From the NCBI RefSeq assembly GCF_016722895.1, contig NZ_JAEQNA010000009.1, forward strand, positions 62,001-126,000: DNA of 64,000 bases, read 5' to 3'. Source of the DNA: Ramlibacter aurantiacus. Lineage in GTDB: Bacteria; Pseudomonadota; Gammaproteobacteria; Burkholderiales; Burkholderiaceae_C. This document shows positions 23,257 to 30,080 of this stretch, one piece after another (the first letter of the stretch is position 1; each line of letters starts with the position of its first letter). The notes beneath the pieces are model-generated. The model saw only the letters and a program-made list of their open reading frames with translations, did no database searches and had not been told where the DNA came from. The translations under genes were made by a program, and so were the position numbers.

Positions 23257-24219
23257 TCAGTGCATCACGGCCGCGAACAGCCGCATGAAGTTGTCGCGGG
23301 CAATGCCGCGCACCTGCGCCTGCGACAGGCCGATGCCCTCGAGCGAGGCGAGCAGCTCCTGCTGCTGTTGCAGCGTGTCGACCGGATAGAGCCAGGGCCA
23401 GGTGCCGTAGACCTCGGGCTTGCGCATGAACTCCTGGTAGCGCTCCGGCGGCTGGTCGGTGATGAAGTCCGAGCCGATGCCCACGTGCTCGGCGCCCATG
23501 CGCTCGACCGCATAGCGCACGTGTGCCACCACGTCGGCGACCGTCGCCCGGGCCTCGCCGGGCATGCGCACCAGCGGCGGGAGGTAGGTGATGCCGAGCA
23601 CGCCGCCGCTCGCCTTGAGCGCGTCCAGCAGCGCATCGCTCTTGTTGCGCACGTTCGGGCAGAGCGAGTAGGCGTTGGCATGCGTCACCGCCACCGGTTG
23701 GCGCGAGTGGCGGATCGCGTCCAGCCCGCTACGGTCGCCCACGTGGGACAGGTCGATCACGATGCCGAGCTCGTTGAGCGCGGCCACCATCTCCACGCCC
23801 AGCGTCGACAGGCCGGCGTCCGCCGGCTCGGCGCAGCCGTCGCCGTAGAGGTTGCGGATGTTGTGCGCGATCTGCACCACCCGCACACCGAGGTCGTGGA
23901 ACAAGGCCATGAGGCCCAGGTCGCGCTCCACGCCGGGCACGTTCTGGTAGCCCAGCACGATCGCCAGCTTGCCGGCCTGCCGGGCCCGCTCGAAGTCGGC
24001 GAAGTCCTCGACCATCAGCACCAGCTCCGACAAGCCGCGCAGGTGCGCGCGGTAGGCCGCCAGCTCCCTGAGCGAGTGGCGCAGGTCGGGGATGGGGTTG
24101 ATGCCGCGGTAATTGTTGAGCGTGATGTGCACGGCCTCGACGCCCTGGGCGAGGCAGGCCTGTGCGTAGGCGGGCGTCATTCGCGCACCGTTGAGCAGAT
24201 CGAATACTTTGTAGGTCAT
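23257..24219 (-). CDS. M19 (membrane dipeptidase)-like protein with altered metal site
   Basis: A 320-residue TIM-barrel protein of the M19/renal dipeptidase family. 'VIDLSHVGDRSGLDAIRHSRQPVAVTHANA' carries the two conserved histidines H159 and H180, and 'VERMGAEHVGIGSDF' is also typical. The N-terminal HxD ligand pair is missing ('VFDLLNGA' instead of the usual DGHND), and the bridging glutamate region reads 'VLGYQNVPG' with Q92. The dinuclear zinc site therefore looks incomplete. The ATG at 24219 begins MTYKVFDLL. First gene of the IclR-linked operon. It could be a hydrolase of a non-peptide amide or a repurposed lyase; a classical dipeptidase is doubtful. Confidence 0.8.
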   Translation of the reverse strand: MTYKVFDLLNGARMTPAYAQACLAQGVEAVHITLNNYRGINPIPDLRHSLRELAAYRAHLRGLSELVLMVEDFADFERARQAGKLAIVLGYQNVPGVERDLGLMALFHDLGVRVVQIAHNIRNLYGDGCAEPADAGLSTLGVEMVAALNELGIVIDLSHVGDRSGLDAIRHSRQPVAVTHANAYSLCPNVRNKSDALLDALKASGGVLGITYLPPLVRMPGEARATVADVVAHVRYAVERMGAEHVGIGSDFITDQPPERYQEFMRKPEVYGTWPWLYPVDTLQQQQELLASLEGIGLSQAQVRGIARDNFMRLFAAVMH

Positions 24220-24321
24220 GCGCCTGGAGCGGTCCGGAAGTTGCGGGTGTTCCGCCAAGTGGTCCTTTGCGGTGCGCGAGTATCGGAAGCGCGAAGGATC
24301 TGCTGCAAGCGACGGTCCAAA

Positions 24322-24340
24322 AGGTCCGCTATGCGGACCT
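24322..24340. promoter_or_regulatory. IclR-associated palindrome, site 3
   Basis: AGGTCCGC-TAT-GCGGACCT, an extended form of the 17-bp palindrome found at 19844 and 20693, with a GGTCC half-site 9 bp upstream (24314) and another GGTCCG at 24231. It lies in the 280-bp region between the M19-operon start (24219) and the formaldehyde dehydrogenase start (24500), so it could control either or both. Confidence 0.65.
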
Positions 24341-24499
24341 TGCGGCGCGACCCGGCCGGGGGCCGGCACGCGGCTGTCCGGTCGAGGTTGCCGGGGCGGT
24401 GCAAGACGCTATCCTTGCTGCCCGTTGTGCGTTGCCGAGCGCTCCGCTTTCTCGAGGGCGCAAGCACGACAACGGCCAACCCTCAGACAAGGAGACAAG

Positions 24500-25696
24500 A
24501 TGTCGGGTAATCGTGGCGTGGCCTACATCGGGCCAGGCAAGGTCGAAGTTCAGAAGATTCCGTATCCCAAGCTCGAGGACCCGCGCGGTCGCAAGATCGA
24601 TCACGGCGTGATCCTTCGGGTGGTGTCCACCAACATCTGCGGCTCCGACCAGCACATGGTCCGCGGCCGCACCACCGCGCCGGCGGGCCTGATCCTGGGC
24701 CACGAGATCACCGGCGAGGTGATCGAGGCCGGCTCCGATGTCGAGATGCTCAAGAAGGGCGACATCTGCAGCGTGCCCTTCAACGTGGCCTGCGGCCGCT
24801 GCCGCACCTGCAAGGAGCAGGCGACCGGCGTGTGCCTCACGGTCAACCCGTCGCGTGCCGGTGGTGCCTACGGCTACGTCGACATGGGTGGCTGGATCGG
24901 CGGCCAGGCCGAGTACGTGCTGGTGCCCTACGCCGACTTCAACCTGCTGAAGTTCCCGGACCGCGACCAGGCCATGGCCAAGATCCGCGACCTGACCTGC
25001 CTGTCGGACATCCTGCCCACCGGCTACCACGGCGCCGTCACGGCCGGCGTGCGCCCGGGCAGCACGGTGTACATCGCCGGCGCCGGCCCCGTGGGCCTCG
25101 CCGCGGCCGCCTCGGCCCGGCTGCTGGGCGCGGCCGCCGTGATCATCGGTGACGTGAACCCCGTGCGACTGAAGCATCCGCAGGACCTGGGCTACCTCAC
25201 GGTGGACCTGTCGCAGGACGCGTCGCTGGGCGAGCAGATCGCGCAGCACCTGCGCGTGCCCGAGGTCGACTGCGCGGTCGACGCGGTGGGCTTCGAGGCT
25301 CGCGGCCATGGCCACGAGGGCGCGCAGCACGAGGCCCCGGCCACGGTGCTGAACTCACTGATGGACATCACCCGCGCCGCCGGCAAGATCGGCATCCCGG
25401 GCCTGTACGTGACCGACGATCCGGGCGCGGTGGACCCGGCGGCCAAGCGCGGTTCGCTCAGCGTGCGCTTCGGCCTGGGCTGGGCCAAGTCGCACAGCTT
25501 CTTCACCGGCCAGACCCCGGTGATGAAATACAACCGCGACCTGATGCAGGCCATCCTGTGGGATCGCATCAAGATCGCCGACACCGTGGGCGTGGAAGTG
25601 ATCACGCTGGACGAGGCTCCCAAGGGCTATGCCGAGTTCGACGCCGGCGCCCCCAAGAAATTCGTCATCGACCCGCACGGCCTGGTGCCGGCCTGA
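24500..25696 (+). CDS. fdhA: Glutathione-independent formaldehyde dehydrogenase
   Basis: Zinc-dependent, NAD-linked medium-chain dehydrogenase of 398 residues that oxidises or dismutates formaldehyde without glutathione, as in Pseudomonas putida FdhA, whose length it matches. Catalytic zinc ligands are C47 ('NICGSDQHM') and H68-E69 ('LGHEITGE'). Structural zinc cysteines are C99, C102, C105 and C113. The NAD-binding turn is 'IAGAGPVGLAA'. 'GRTTAPAGLILGHE' and 'MGGWIGGQAEYVLVPYADFNLL' are specific to this branch. The start at 24500 follows AAGGAGACAAG. Divergent from the M19-RraA-Bug-aldolase operon, with an IclR-type palindrome between. Two hairpins follow the stop. Confidence 0.95.
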   Translation: MSGNRGVAYIGPGKVEVQKIPYPKLEDPRGRKIDHGVILRVVSTNICGSDQHMVRGRTTAPAGLILGHEITGEVIEAGSDVEMLKKGDICSVPFNVACGRCRTCKEQATGVCLTVNPSRAGGAYGYVDMGGWIGGQAEYVLVPYADFNLLKFPDRDQAMAKIRDLTCLSDILPTGYHGAVTAGVRPGSTVYIAGAGPVGLAAAASARLLGAAAVIIGDVNPVRLKHPQDLGYLTVDLSQDASLGEQIAQHLRVPEVDCAVDAVGFEARGHGHEGAQHEAPATVLNSLMDITRAAGKIGIPGLYVTDDPGAVDPAAKRGSLSVRFGLGWAKSHSFFTGQTPVMKYNRDLMQAILWDRIKIADTVGVEVITLDEAPKGYAEFDAGAPKKFVIDPHGLVPA

Positions 25697-25705
25697 GCGA
25701 TCGGT

Positions 25706-25727
25706 CGCGGGCGCCTTCGCGCCCGCG
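25706..25727. terminator. Hairpin 1 downstream of fdhA
   Basis: Nine-base perfect stem (CGCGGGCGC/GCGCCCGCG) with loop CTTC, 9 bp after the fdhA stop. No T-run follows. Confidence 0.55.
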
Positions 25728-25737
25728 CCGCTGAATG

Positions 25738-25761
25738 AACGGGCGCCTTCGGGCGCCCGTT
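25738..25761. terminator. Hairpin 2, bidirectional, between fdhA and ECF gene
   Basis: Ten-base perfect stem AACGGGCGCC/GGCGCCCGTT with a TTCG loop, one base before the convergent sigma-factor stop. The A/T ends of the stem make it usable on both strands. It forms a tandem pair with the preceding hairpin, which shares the GGGCGCC core. Confidence 0.6.
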
Positions 25762-25762
25762 G

Positions 25763-27049
25763 TCATGTGGCAAGCCGAGCGGCGCGCTCGCGCAGCAGGC
25801 GCTGCTCGGTTTCGTTCGTGGCCAGGTCCGCGGCCCGCAGGAAGGCCGCGCGCGCGCCGTCGTGGCGCCCAAGCTTTTGCAGCAGGTCGCCGTGCACGCT
25901 GGGCAGCCAGTGGTACTGCCGCAGGGCCGGCTCGTCGAGCAGCTGCTCGACCAGCGCCAGACCCGCTGCGGGTCCGAAGGCCTGGGCCACCGCGACGGCG
26001 CGGTTCAGCTCCACCACGGGCGAGGGCTGGACCCGCGCCAGCTGCTCGTACAGCGCGGCGATGCGGCCCCAGTCGGTCTCGTTCGCGCTGGGCGCACGCG
26101 CATGGCAGGCGGCGATGGATGCCTGCAGCGTGTAGGGCCCGAGCCTTGGCCCGGGCGTGGGCGACAGGGCCTGGGCCTTCTCCAGGGCGGCCAGGCCGCG
26201 ATGGATCAGCAGCCGGTCCCAGCGCGAGCGGTCCTGCTCGCCCAGCAGCACCGGCCGACCCTGGGCGTCGGTGCGGGCCCGGCTGCGCGAGGCCTGCAGT
26301 TCCAGCAGGGCGCACAGGCCCTGGACCTCGGCGGCGCCGGGCATCAGTTCAGCCAGCATGCGGGCCAGCCGCAGCGCTTCGTCGCACAGCGCCGGGCGCA
26401 TCCAGTCGGCGCCGGCGGTGGCGGTGTAGCCCTCGTTGAAGACCAGGTACACCACCTCCAGCACGGCCGGCAGGCGCTGGGCGAGTTGCGGCCCGCGCGG
26501 CGCCTCGAAGGGCACGCGGGCTTCGCGCAGCTTCTGCTTGGCGCGCACGATGCGCTGCGCGATGGTGGGCTCGGGCGCCAGGAAGGCGCGTGCGATTTCA
26601 TGGGTGGTGAGGCCGCCCAGCAGCTTGAGCGTGAGGGCCACCCGCGCATCCCGCGCCAGCACCGGGTGGCAGGCGGTGAACATCAGGCGCAGCAGGTCAT
26701 CGCCGATCTCGTCCTGGCGCGCGGCGTCCAGCGCGTCGGTGAAGTCGGGCACGACCCCCGCCTCCCGGGCCTGCAGGTCACCGGCCAGCTCCTCGTGCCG
26801 GCGCTCCTGCATCCGCCGCTCCCGGATCCAGTCCAGCGCCCGGTTGCGGGCCGTGGTCATCAGCCAGGCACCGGGCCGCTGCGGCAGGCCGTCACGGGGC
26901 CAGTGCTCCAGCGCCGCCAGCAGGGCTTCCTGGGCCAGGTCCTCGGCCACGGCCACGTCGCGCACCAGGCGTGCGACGGCGCCGATGACGCGCGCCGATT
27001 CGATGCGCCACACGGCGGCGATGTCGGCCTGGACGGGTGGCTGCGGCAT
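25763..27049 (-). CDS. ECF sigma factor, ECF42-like with C-terminal helical (TPR-like) domain
   Basis: Alternative RNA polymerase sigma factor of 428 residues. Sigma region 2 ('DVAVAEDLAQEALLAALEHWP...PGAWLMTTARNRALDWIRERR') occupies about residues 30-80, and region 4 lies around 'LTLKLLGGLTTHEIARAFLAPEPTIAQRIVRAKQKLREA'. A long C-terminal extension of about 240 residues with TPR-like helices follows ('YLVFNEGYTA', 'ALCDEALRLARMLAELMP', 'ELNRAVAVAQAFGPAAGL'). This architecture, with DGPF/YciI genes alongside, is the ECF42 group, which lacks an anti-sigma factor. None is seen here. It is last in the YciI/VOC/membrane-protein gene row. Confidence 0.92.
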   Translation of the reverse strand: MPQPPVQADIAAVWRIESARVIGAVARLVRDVAVAEDLAQEALLAALEHWPRDGLPQRPGAWLMTTARNRALDWIRERRMQERRHEELAGDLQAREAGVVPDFTDALDAARQDEIGDDLLRLMFTACHPVLARDARVALTLKLLGGLTTHEIARAFLAPEPTIAQRIVRAKQKLREARVPFEAPRGPQLAQRLPAVLEVVYLVFNEGYTATAGADWMRPALCDEALRLARMLAELMPGAAEVQGLCALLELQASRSRARTDAQGRPVLLGEQDRSRWDRLLIHRGLAALEKAQALSPTPGPRLGPYTLQASIAACHARAPSANETDWGRIAALYEQLARVQPSPVVELNRAVAVAQAFGPAAGLALVEQLLDEPALRQYHWLPSVHGDLLQKLGRHDGARAAFLRAADLATNETEQRLLRERAARLAT

Positions 27050-27074
27050 GGGTCGAGGCGGCGCCGACCGGCTG

Positions 27075-27833
27075 TCAGGCCAGGCGGGAACGGCTCACGC
27101 GCTGCACCAGCCACTGGGCGAGCAGGCACGCGGCCACGGCGGCGGCGCACGCGGTCCAGAAGCCGGTACGCGGCCACAGCAGCGCCAGCGCCAGGAAGAA
27201 CGCCGCGAAGGAATAGAGCCCGCGCACCATGGCGTGGTACAGGTGGACGACCGGCCGCCCGCCCTCGGCCCGGTGGGTGAAGACCGACAGAGTGGCCCCC
27301 AGCACCGGGAACACGGCGAGCAGGCCGCTCCACACCTGGCCGACATGGGCTGCCAGCCCGGTCACCGCGAGCGTGAGCAGGGCGCCGGCCAGCATGCGGT
27401 AGGGCAGGTCGTTGCGCCGGGCGCCCGAGCTTGGAACCGGCCCGGGCGCTGGCAGGAGCCGGGGTGCCAGGGCCAGCGAAGCGCCGGCGATAGCCAGGGC
27501 GAGCACGGGCAGCGGCGGCAGGACGGCCAGCAGCGAGGCGGCCGCGAACCAGCTGGCCAGGGCGCAAGCCAGGGCCGCCGGCCAGACCCACCTCACGCTG
27601 GCCCAGCAATAGGCGATGCCGAAAGCCATCAGCGCGAACACGGCCGAGATCGCGGCGGTGGCGGCCTGGGCACCGAATGCGGGACCGTGTTCCAGCGCCA
27701 GGAACACGGCGATGGGACCGGCCACGACGGGAAGCCCGGCGAGCAGGCCGGCGACTCCCATGCCCCAGCGGCGACCCGCCAGCGTGATGGCGGCGATGAA
27801 GAGGGGGACGAGGGTCAGTTTGACGACGAGCAT
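27075..27833 (-). CDS. Multi-pass inner-membrane protein of unknown function
   Basis: A hydrophobic protein of 252 residues with about eight predicted membrane segments. It appears to contain an internal duplication: 'WGMGVAGLLAGLPVVAGPIAVF' near residues 15-35 resembles 'WSGLLAVFPVLGATLSVF' in the second half, suggesting two similar halves. The ATG at 27833 is preferred because the frame's upstream part (to 27908) is arginine-rich and precedes the first membrane segment. It lies 25 bp upstream of the ECF gene and 93 bp downstream of a VOC gene. A small transporter or exporter is possible, but I do not recognise the family. Confidence 0.75.
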   Translation of the reverse strand: MLVVKLTLVPLFIAAITLAGRRWGMGVAGLLAGLPVVAGPIAVFLALEHGPAFGAQAATAAISAVFALMAFGIAYCWASVRWVWPAALACALASWFAAASLLAVLPPLPVLALAIAGASLALAPRLLPAPGPVPSSGARRNDLPYRMLAGALLTLAVTGLAAHVGQVWSGLLAVFPVLGATLSVFTHRAEGGRPVVHLYHAMVRGLYSFAAFFLALALLWPRTGFWTACAAAVAACLLAQWLVQRVSRSRLA

Positions 27834-27926
27834 GGATCTCCTGGGCCTGCGGGTGAGGGCCCGGTCATGCGGACCCTCACGTGCGCCGGATCGGCGGCGA
27901 GGAGGCAACTGTAGACGCGCAGGCCC

Positions 27927-28349
27927 TCAAGTCGCGGCCGGTGCGGCGCCGGCGGCGGCCGGATCCATCCACATCACCTCCCACCCGTGGCCGTCGAGGT
28001 CCTCGAAACCGTGGGCGTACATGAAGCCGTGGTCCTGCGGCGCGTTGGGCGCGGTGCCGCCGGCCGCCAGCGCCGTGCGCACCATCTCGTCGACTTCGGC
28101 CCGGCTGCCGCACGACAGGCACACCAGCACCTCGGTGCCCTGGCGGGCGTCGAACACGGGTTTCTTCGTGAAGGTCTGGAAGAAGGGTTCGACCAGCAGC
28201 ATCACGTAGCTGTGGTCGCGCGAGACGACCATGCAGGCGCCCTGGTCGTTGGTGAAGCGCGGCTCGAACTCGAAGCCCAGCGCCTCGAAGAAGGCGCGGC
28301 TGCGAGCCATGTCCTTGATGGGCAGGTTGACGAAGATCTGGCGTGACAT
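27927..28349 (-). CDS. VOC (glyoxalase/bleomycin-resistance) superfamily protein
   Basis: Small metal-binding-fold protein of 140 residues. 'IFVNLPIKDMARSRAFFEALGFEFEPRFTND' is the first beta-alpha-beta module. 'HGFMYAHGFEDLDGHGWEVMWMD' is the second, ending in the usual D-x-x-G-x-x-W/E-v pattern. Such proteins can be dioxygenases, isomerases or antibiotic-binding proteins; the sequence does not decide. It follows the YciI gene by 12 bp and precedes the membrane-protein gene, inside the ECF42 cluster. Confidence 0.88.
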   Translation of the reverse strand: MSRQIFVNLPIKDMARSRAFFEALGFEFEPRFTNDQGACMVVSRDHSYVMLLVEPFFQTFTKKPVFDARQGTEVLVCLSCGSRAEVDEMVRTALAAGGTAPNAPQDHGFMYAHGFEDLDGHGWEVMWMDPAAAGAAPAAT

Positions 28350-28361
28350 GGGGGGCTCCTT

Positions 28362-28784
28362 TCAGGGGTGTTCACGGAAGTGCTCGACGCCGGGCACGTT
28401 CATGCGCTCGAAGTCCTCGATCTCGTACAGCGGCCGCACCTCGATCTCGCAGCGCGCGCCTTCGCCCATGGGGTTGGGAAAGCGCCGCGACCACTCCAGC
28501 GCCTCCTCGCGGCTGCGCACCTGGATCAGCGTGTAGCCGGCGATCAGTTCCTTGGACTCGGCGTACGGCCCGTCCACCACGCGGGGCTGTCCATCGCCAT
28601 AACGCACGCGCCACCCGGCCGAGCTGGGCTTGAGGCCCGAGGCGTCGAGCAGCACGCCGGCCCGCGCCAGTTCCTCGTGGTAGGCGGCCATCGCCGCCAT
28701 CAGGCGCTCGGCATCGGGCGGGAAGCGCCCGGCCTCGGTGTCGTCGGTGGCGCGGACCATGATCATGTAGCGCATCGGGTCCAC
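28362..28784 (-). CDS. YciI-family (DGPF-domain) protein
   Basis: A 140-residue YCII-related protein. 'MRYMIMVRATDDTEAG' is the first strand, and 'VVDGPYAESKELIAGYTLIQVRSREEALEWSRRFP' contains the DGP motif (here DGPY) that names the DGPF family. DGPF proteins are the standard genomic partners of ECF42 sigma factors; their biochemical role is unknown. The start at 28784 is used; an ATG three codons later at 28775 is equally good. The gene is one base from the VOC gene upstream. Confidence 0.9.
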   Translation of the reverse strand: MDPMRYMIMVRATDDTEAGRFPPDAERLMAAMAAYHEELARAGVLLDASGLKPSSAGWRVRYGDGQPRVVDGPYAESKELIAGYTLIQVRSREEALEWSRRFPNPMGEGARCEIEVRPLYEIEDFERMNVPGVEHFREHP

Positions 28785-28785
28785 C

Positions 28786-29178
28786 TCAGGGGTTCATCAG
28801 CGGTTGCAGCATGCTCGAGCGGTTCCCTTCCGTGTCGAGGAAAGCCACGTAGGCACCCACGCCGGGGATGTCCATGGGCTCGCCCAGCACCTGGCCGCCG
28901 GCCGCCTCGACCTTGCGCATGGAGTCGCGGATATCGGTCACGCCGATCACGATGCCGGGGGACTGCGCCGGCATGTCCGCCGAACGTTGGAACAGCCCCC
29001 CGTTGATGGCTCCACGGGGCGCGTCGGGACGGGCGTCCTGCTCGGCGGTGGTGAGGATCACGTAGTGGCCCATGTCAGGCCCGAGCAGCTGGTACTTCCA
29101 GCCGAAGGCGCGCTCGAAGAAGCGGGCGAGGCGCTCGCGATCGTCGCAAGGCAGTTCGAAATGGACGACGGGGTTCAT
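28786..29178 (-). CDS. VOC superfamily protein
   Basis: A 130-residue VOC-fold protein. 'VVHFELPCDDRERLARFFERAFGWKYQLLG' begins the first module; 'IVIGVTDIRDSMRKVEAAGGQVLGEPMDIPGVGAYVAFLDTEGN' is the second. It is only distantly similar to the VOC protein at 27927, so the two are not a recent duplication. The ATG at 29178 is used because upstream in-frame codons overlap a candidate promoter. A TGTCGA-N17-CGTC element lies about 55 bp upstream, so this gene probably opens the sigma-dependent transcript. Confidence 0.87.
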   Translation of the reverse strand: MNPVVHFELPCDDRERLARFFERAFGWKYQLLGPDMGHYVILTTAEQDARPDAPRGAINGGLFQRSADMPAQSPGIVIGVTDIRDSMRKVEAAGGQVLGEPMDIPGVGAYVAFLDTEGNRSSMLQPLMNP

Positions 29179-29232
29179 ATCGGGGGATCTCCTCTCGTGC
29201 GAGGACCGCACCGCGCGGCCTTCATCAGACAC

Positions 29233-29259
29233 GACGAAGCAGCCGGCCTGAAATCGACA
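29233..29259 (-). promoter_or_regulatory. Candidate ECF42-dependent promoter (TGTCGA-N17-CGTC)
   Basis: On the minus strand TGTCGA (29259-29254) is followed after 17 bases by CGTC (29236-29233), in the YciI-VOC gap and pointing at the VOC gene at 29178. As I recall it, the published ECF42 consensus has a TGTCGA -35 element and a CG(A/T)C-like -10 element. I checked the gaps before the other cluster genes by eye and saw no second copy in the right orientation. Confidence 0.5.
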
Positions 29260-29280
29260 GCGCCGGACTCGGCGAAAACC

Positions 29281-29637
29281 CTAGGTGAAGCAGGGCCCCA
29301 GCCGCCGCACCTCGACCGCTGCCCACTCGGCGGCGGGACATTCACGGGCCAGCTCGATCGCCTGCTCCCGCGTCGCCACGTCCAGCAGGAAATAGCCGCC
29401 GATCAGTTCCTTGGCTTCGGTAAAGGGCCCGTCCAGGACCTCGGCCTGGCCGCCGCGCACCCGCACCCGCGCCGGGCTGCCGTCGCGCGAGGCGAGGGAT
29501 TCGCCGTCCAGCAGCACGCCTCGGTCGCGAAGACTGCCGGCCCACCGGGTCATCTGCGCATAGGCGGCTTCGCCTTCGGCCGCCGCCCGGGCTTCGCGCT
29601 GCCCGGGCGGTTCGAGGATCAGGAGCATGTAGGGCAT
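29281..29637 (-). CDS. YciI-family (DGPF-domain) protein
   Basis: A 118-residue DGPF/YCII protein: 'MPYMLLILEPPGQREA' then 'EVLDGPFTEAKELIGGYFLLDVATREQAIELARECP' with an intact DGPF motif. It is shorter than its paralogue at 28362. The ATG at 29637 fits the family N-terminus (MxYMLLI). It lies upstream of the candidate ECF42 promoter, so it may belong to a separate transcript. The minus-strand terminator at 29695-29724 lies 58 bp before its start. Confidence 0.9.
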   Translation of the reverse strand: MPYMLLILEPPGQREARAAAEGEAAYAQMTRWAGSLRDRGVLLDGESLASRDGSPARVRVRGGQAEVLDGPFTEAKELIGGYFLLDVATREQAIELARECPAAEWAAVEVRRLGPCFT

Positions 29638-29694
29638 CGGGCCATGATAGGCCGCTGCCCGCAGCGGCCCCAGCCGGCGCGGCGGGCAAAGAAA

Positions 29695-29724
29695 AACCCC
29701 CGCGGCCTTCCCGCCGCGGGGGTT
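29695..29724 (-). terminator. Rho-independent terminator (minus strand)
   Basis: Twelve-base stem with arms at 29695-29706 and 29713-29724, six-base loop. On the minus strand it is followed by TTTTTCTTTG, a good U-tract. On the plus strand no T-run follows, so it acts leftward. There is no protein gene directly upstream on that strand, so it either ends an RNA gene or attenuates the downstream YciI gene. Confidence 0.8.
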
Positions 29725-29860
29725 GTCGAAAAAGCCGGGCGGAGCACCTGAACAAGACACCCGGCCTGGGGTGGTTTGTTCCACCCTCACCTCCCTGACA
29801 CAGCTGCATGGTGCCTGCCAAGCGCAGGCTCGGCTGTAGGACGAAGCCCAGCCATGGAGG
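29695..29860 (-). ncRNA. Candidate structured small RNA or leader ending in an intrinsic terminator
   Basis: In the 443-bp gap between the YciI and DUF2459 genes, the minus strand holds successive stems. There is a closing CCTCC/GGAGG pair (29856-29860 with 29790-29794). It encloses GGCTG/CAGCC (29832-29836, 29849-29853) and GCCTGC/GCAGGC (29813-29818, 29824-29829). Then come GGGTGG/CCACCC (29769-29786) and GCCGGG/CCCGGC (29734-29765), then the terminator at 29695-29724. The multibranch layout plus U-tract suggests a discrete sRNA or a riboregulator upstream of the YciI gene. It matches no RNA family that I recognise, and I see no convincing promoter. The rest of the gap (29861-30080) shows nothing definite. 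Confidence 0.4.
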
Positions 29861-30080
29861 CTCTTTCGCACTAGTCAGGCCCACCCAGCGGTGGCCCTCT
29901 GACGGCCGGCCGCTTGGCGGCGACTCGCGAGCGCGGCACCTGGACTGGATGTCGGTCACCACCGAAACAAGGGGCCACCGTGCCATGCCCGGGTAACCTG
30001 CCTCGATGCAAGCCGCCACCGACAAGGCCACGATTTCCGATGCGCACGGCGGGGCAGGCGGCGACCGAAAGGCCGGTGCG

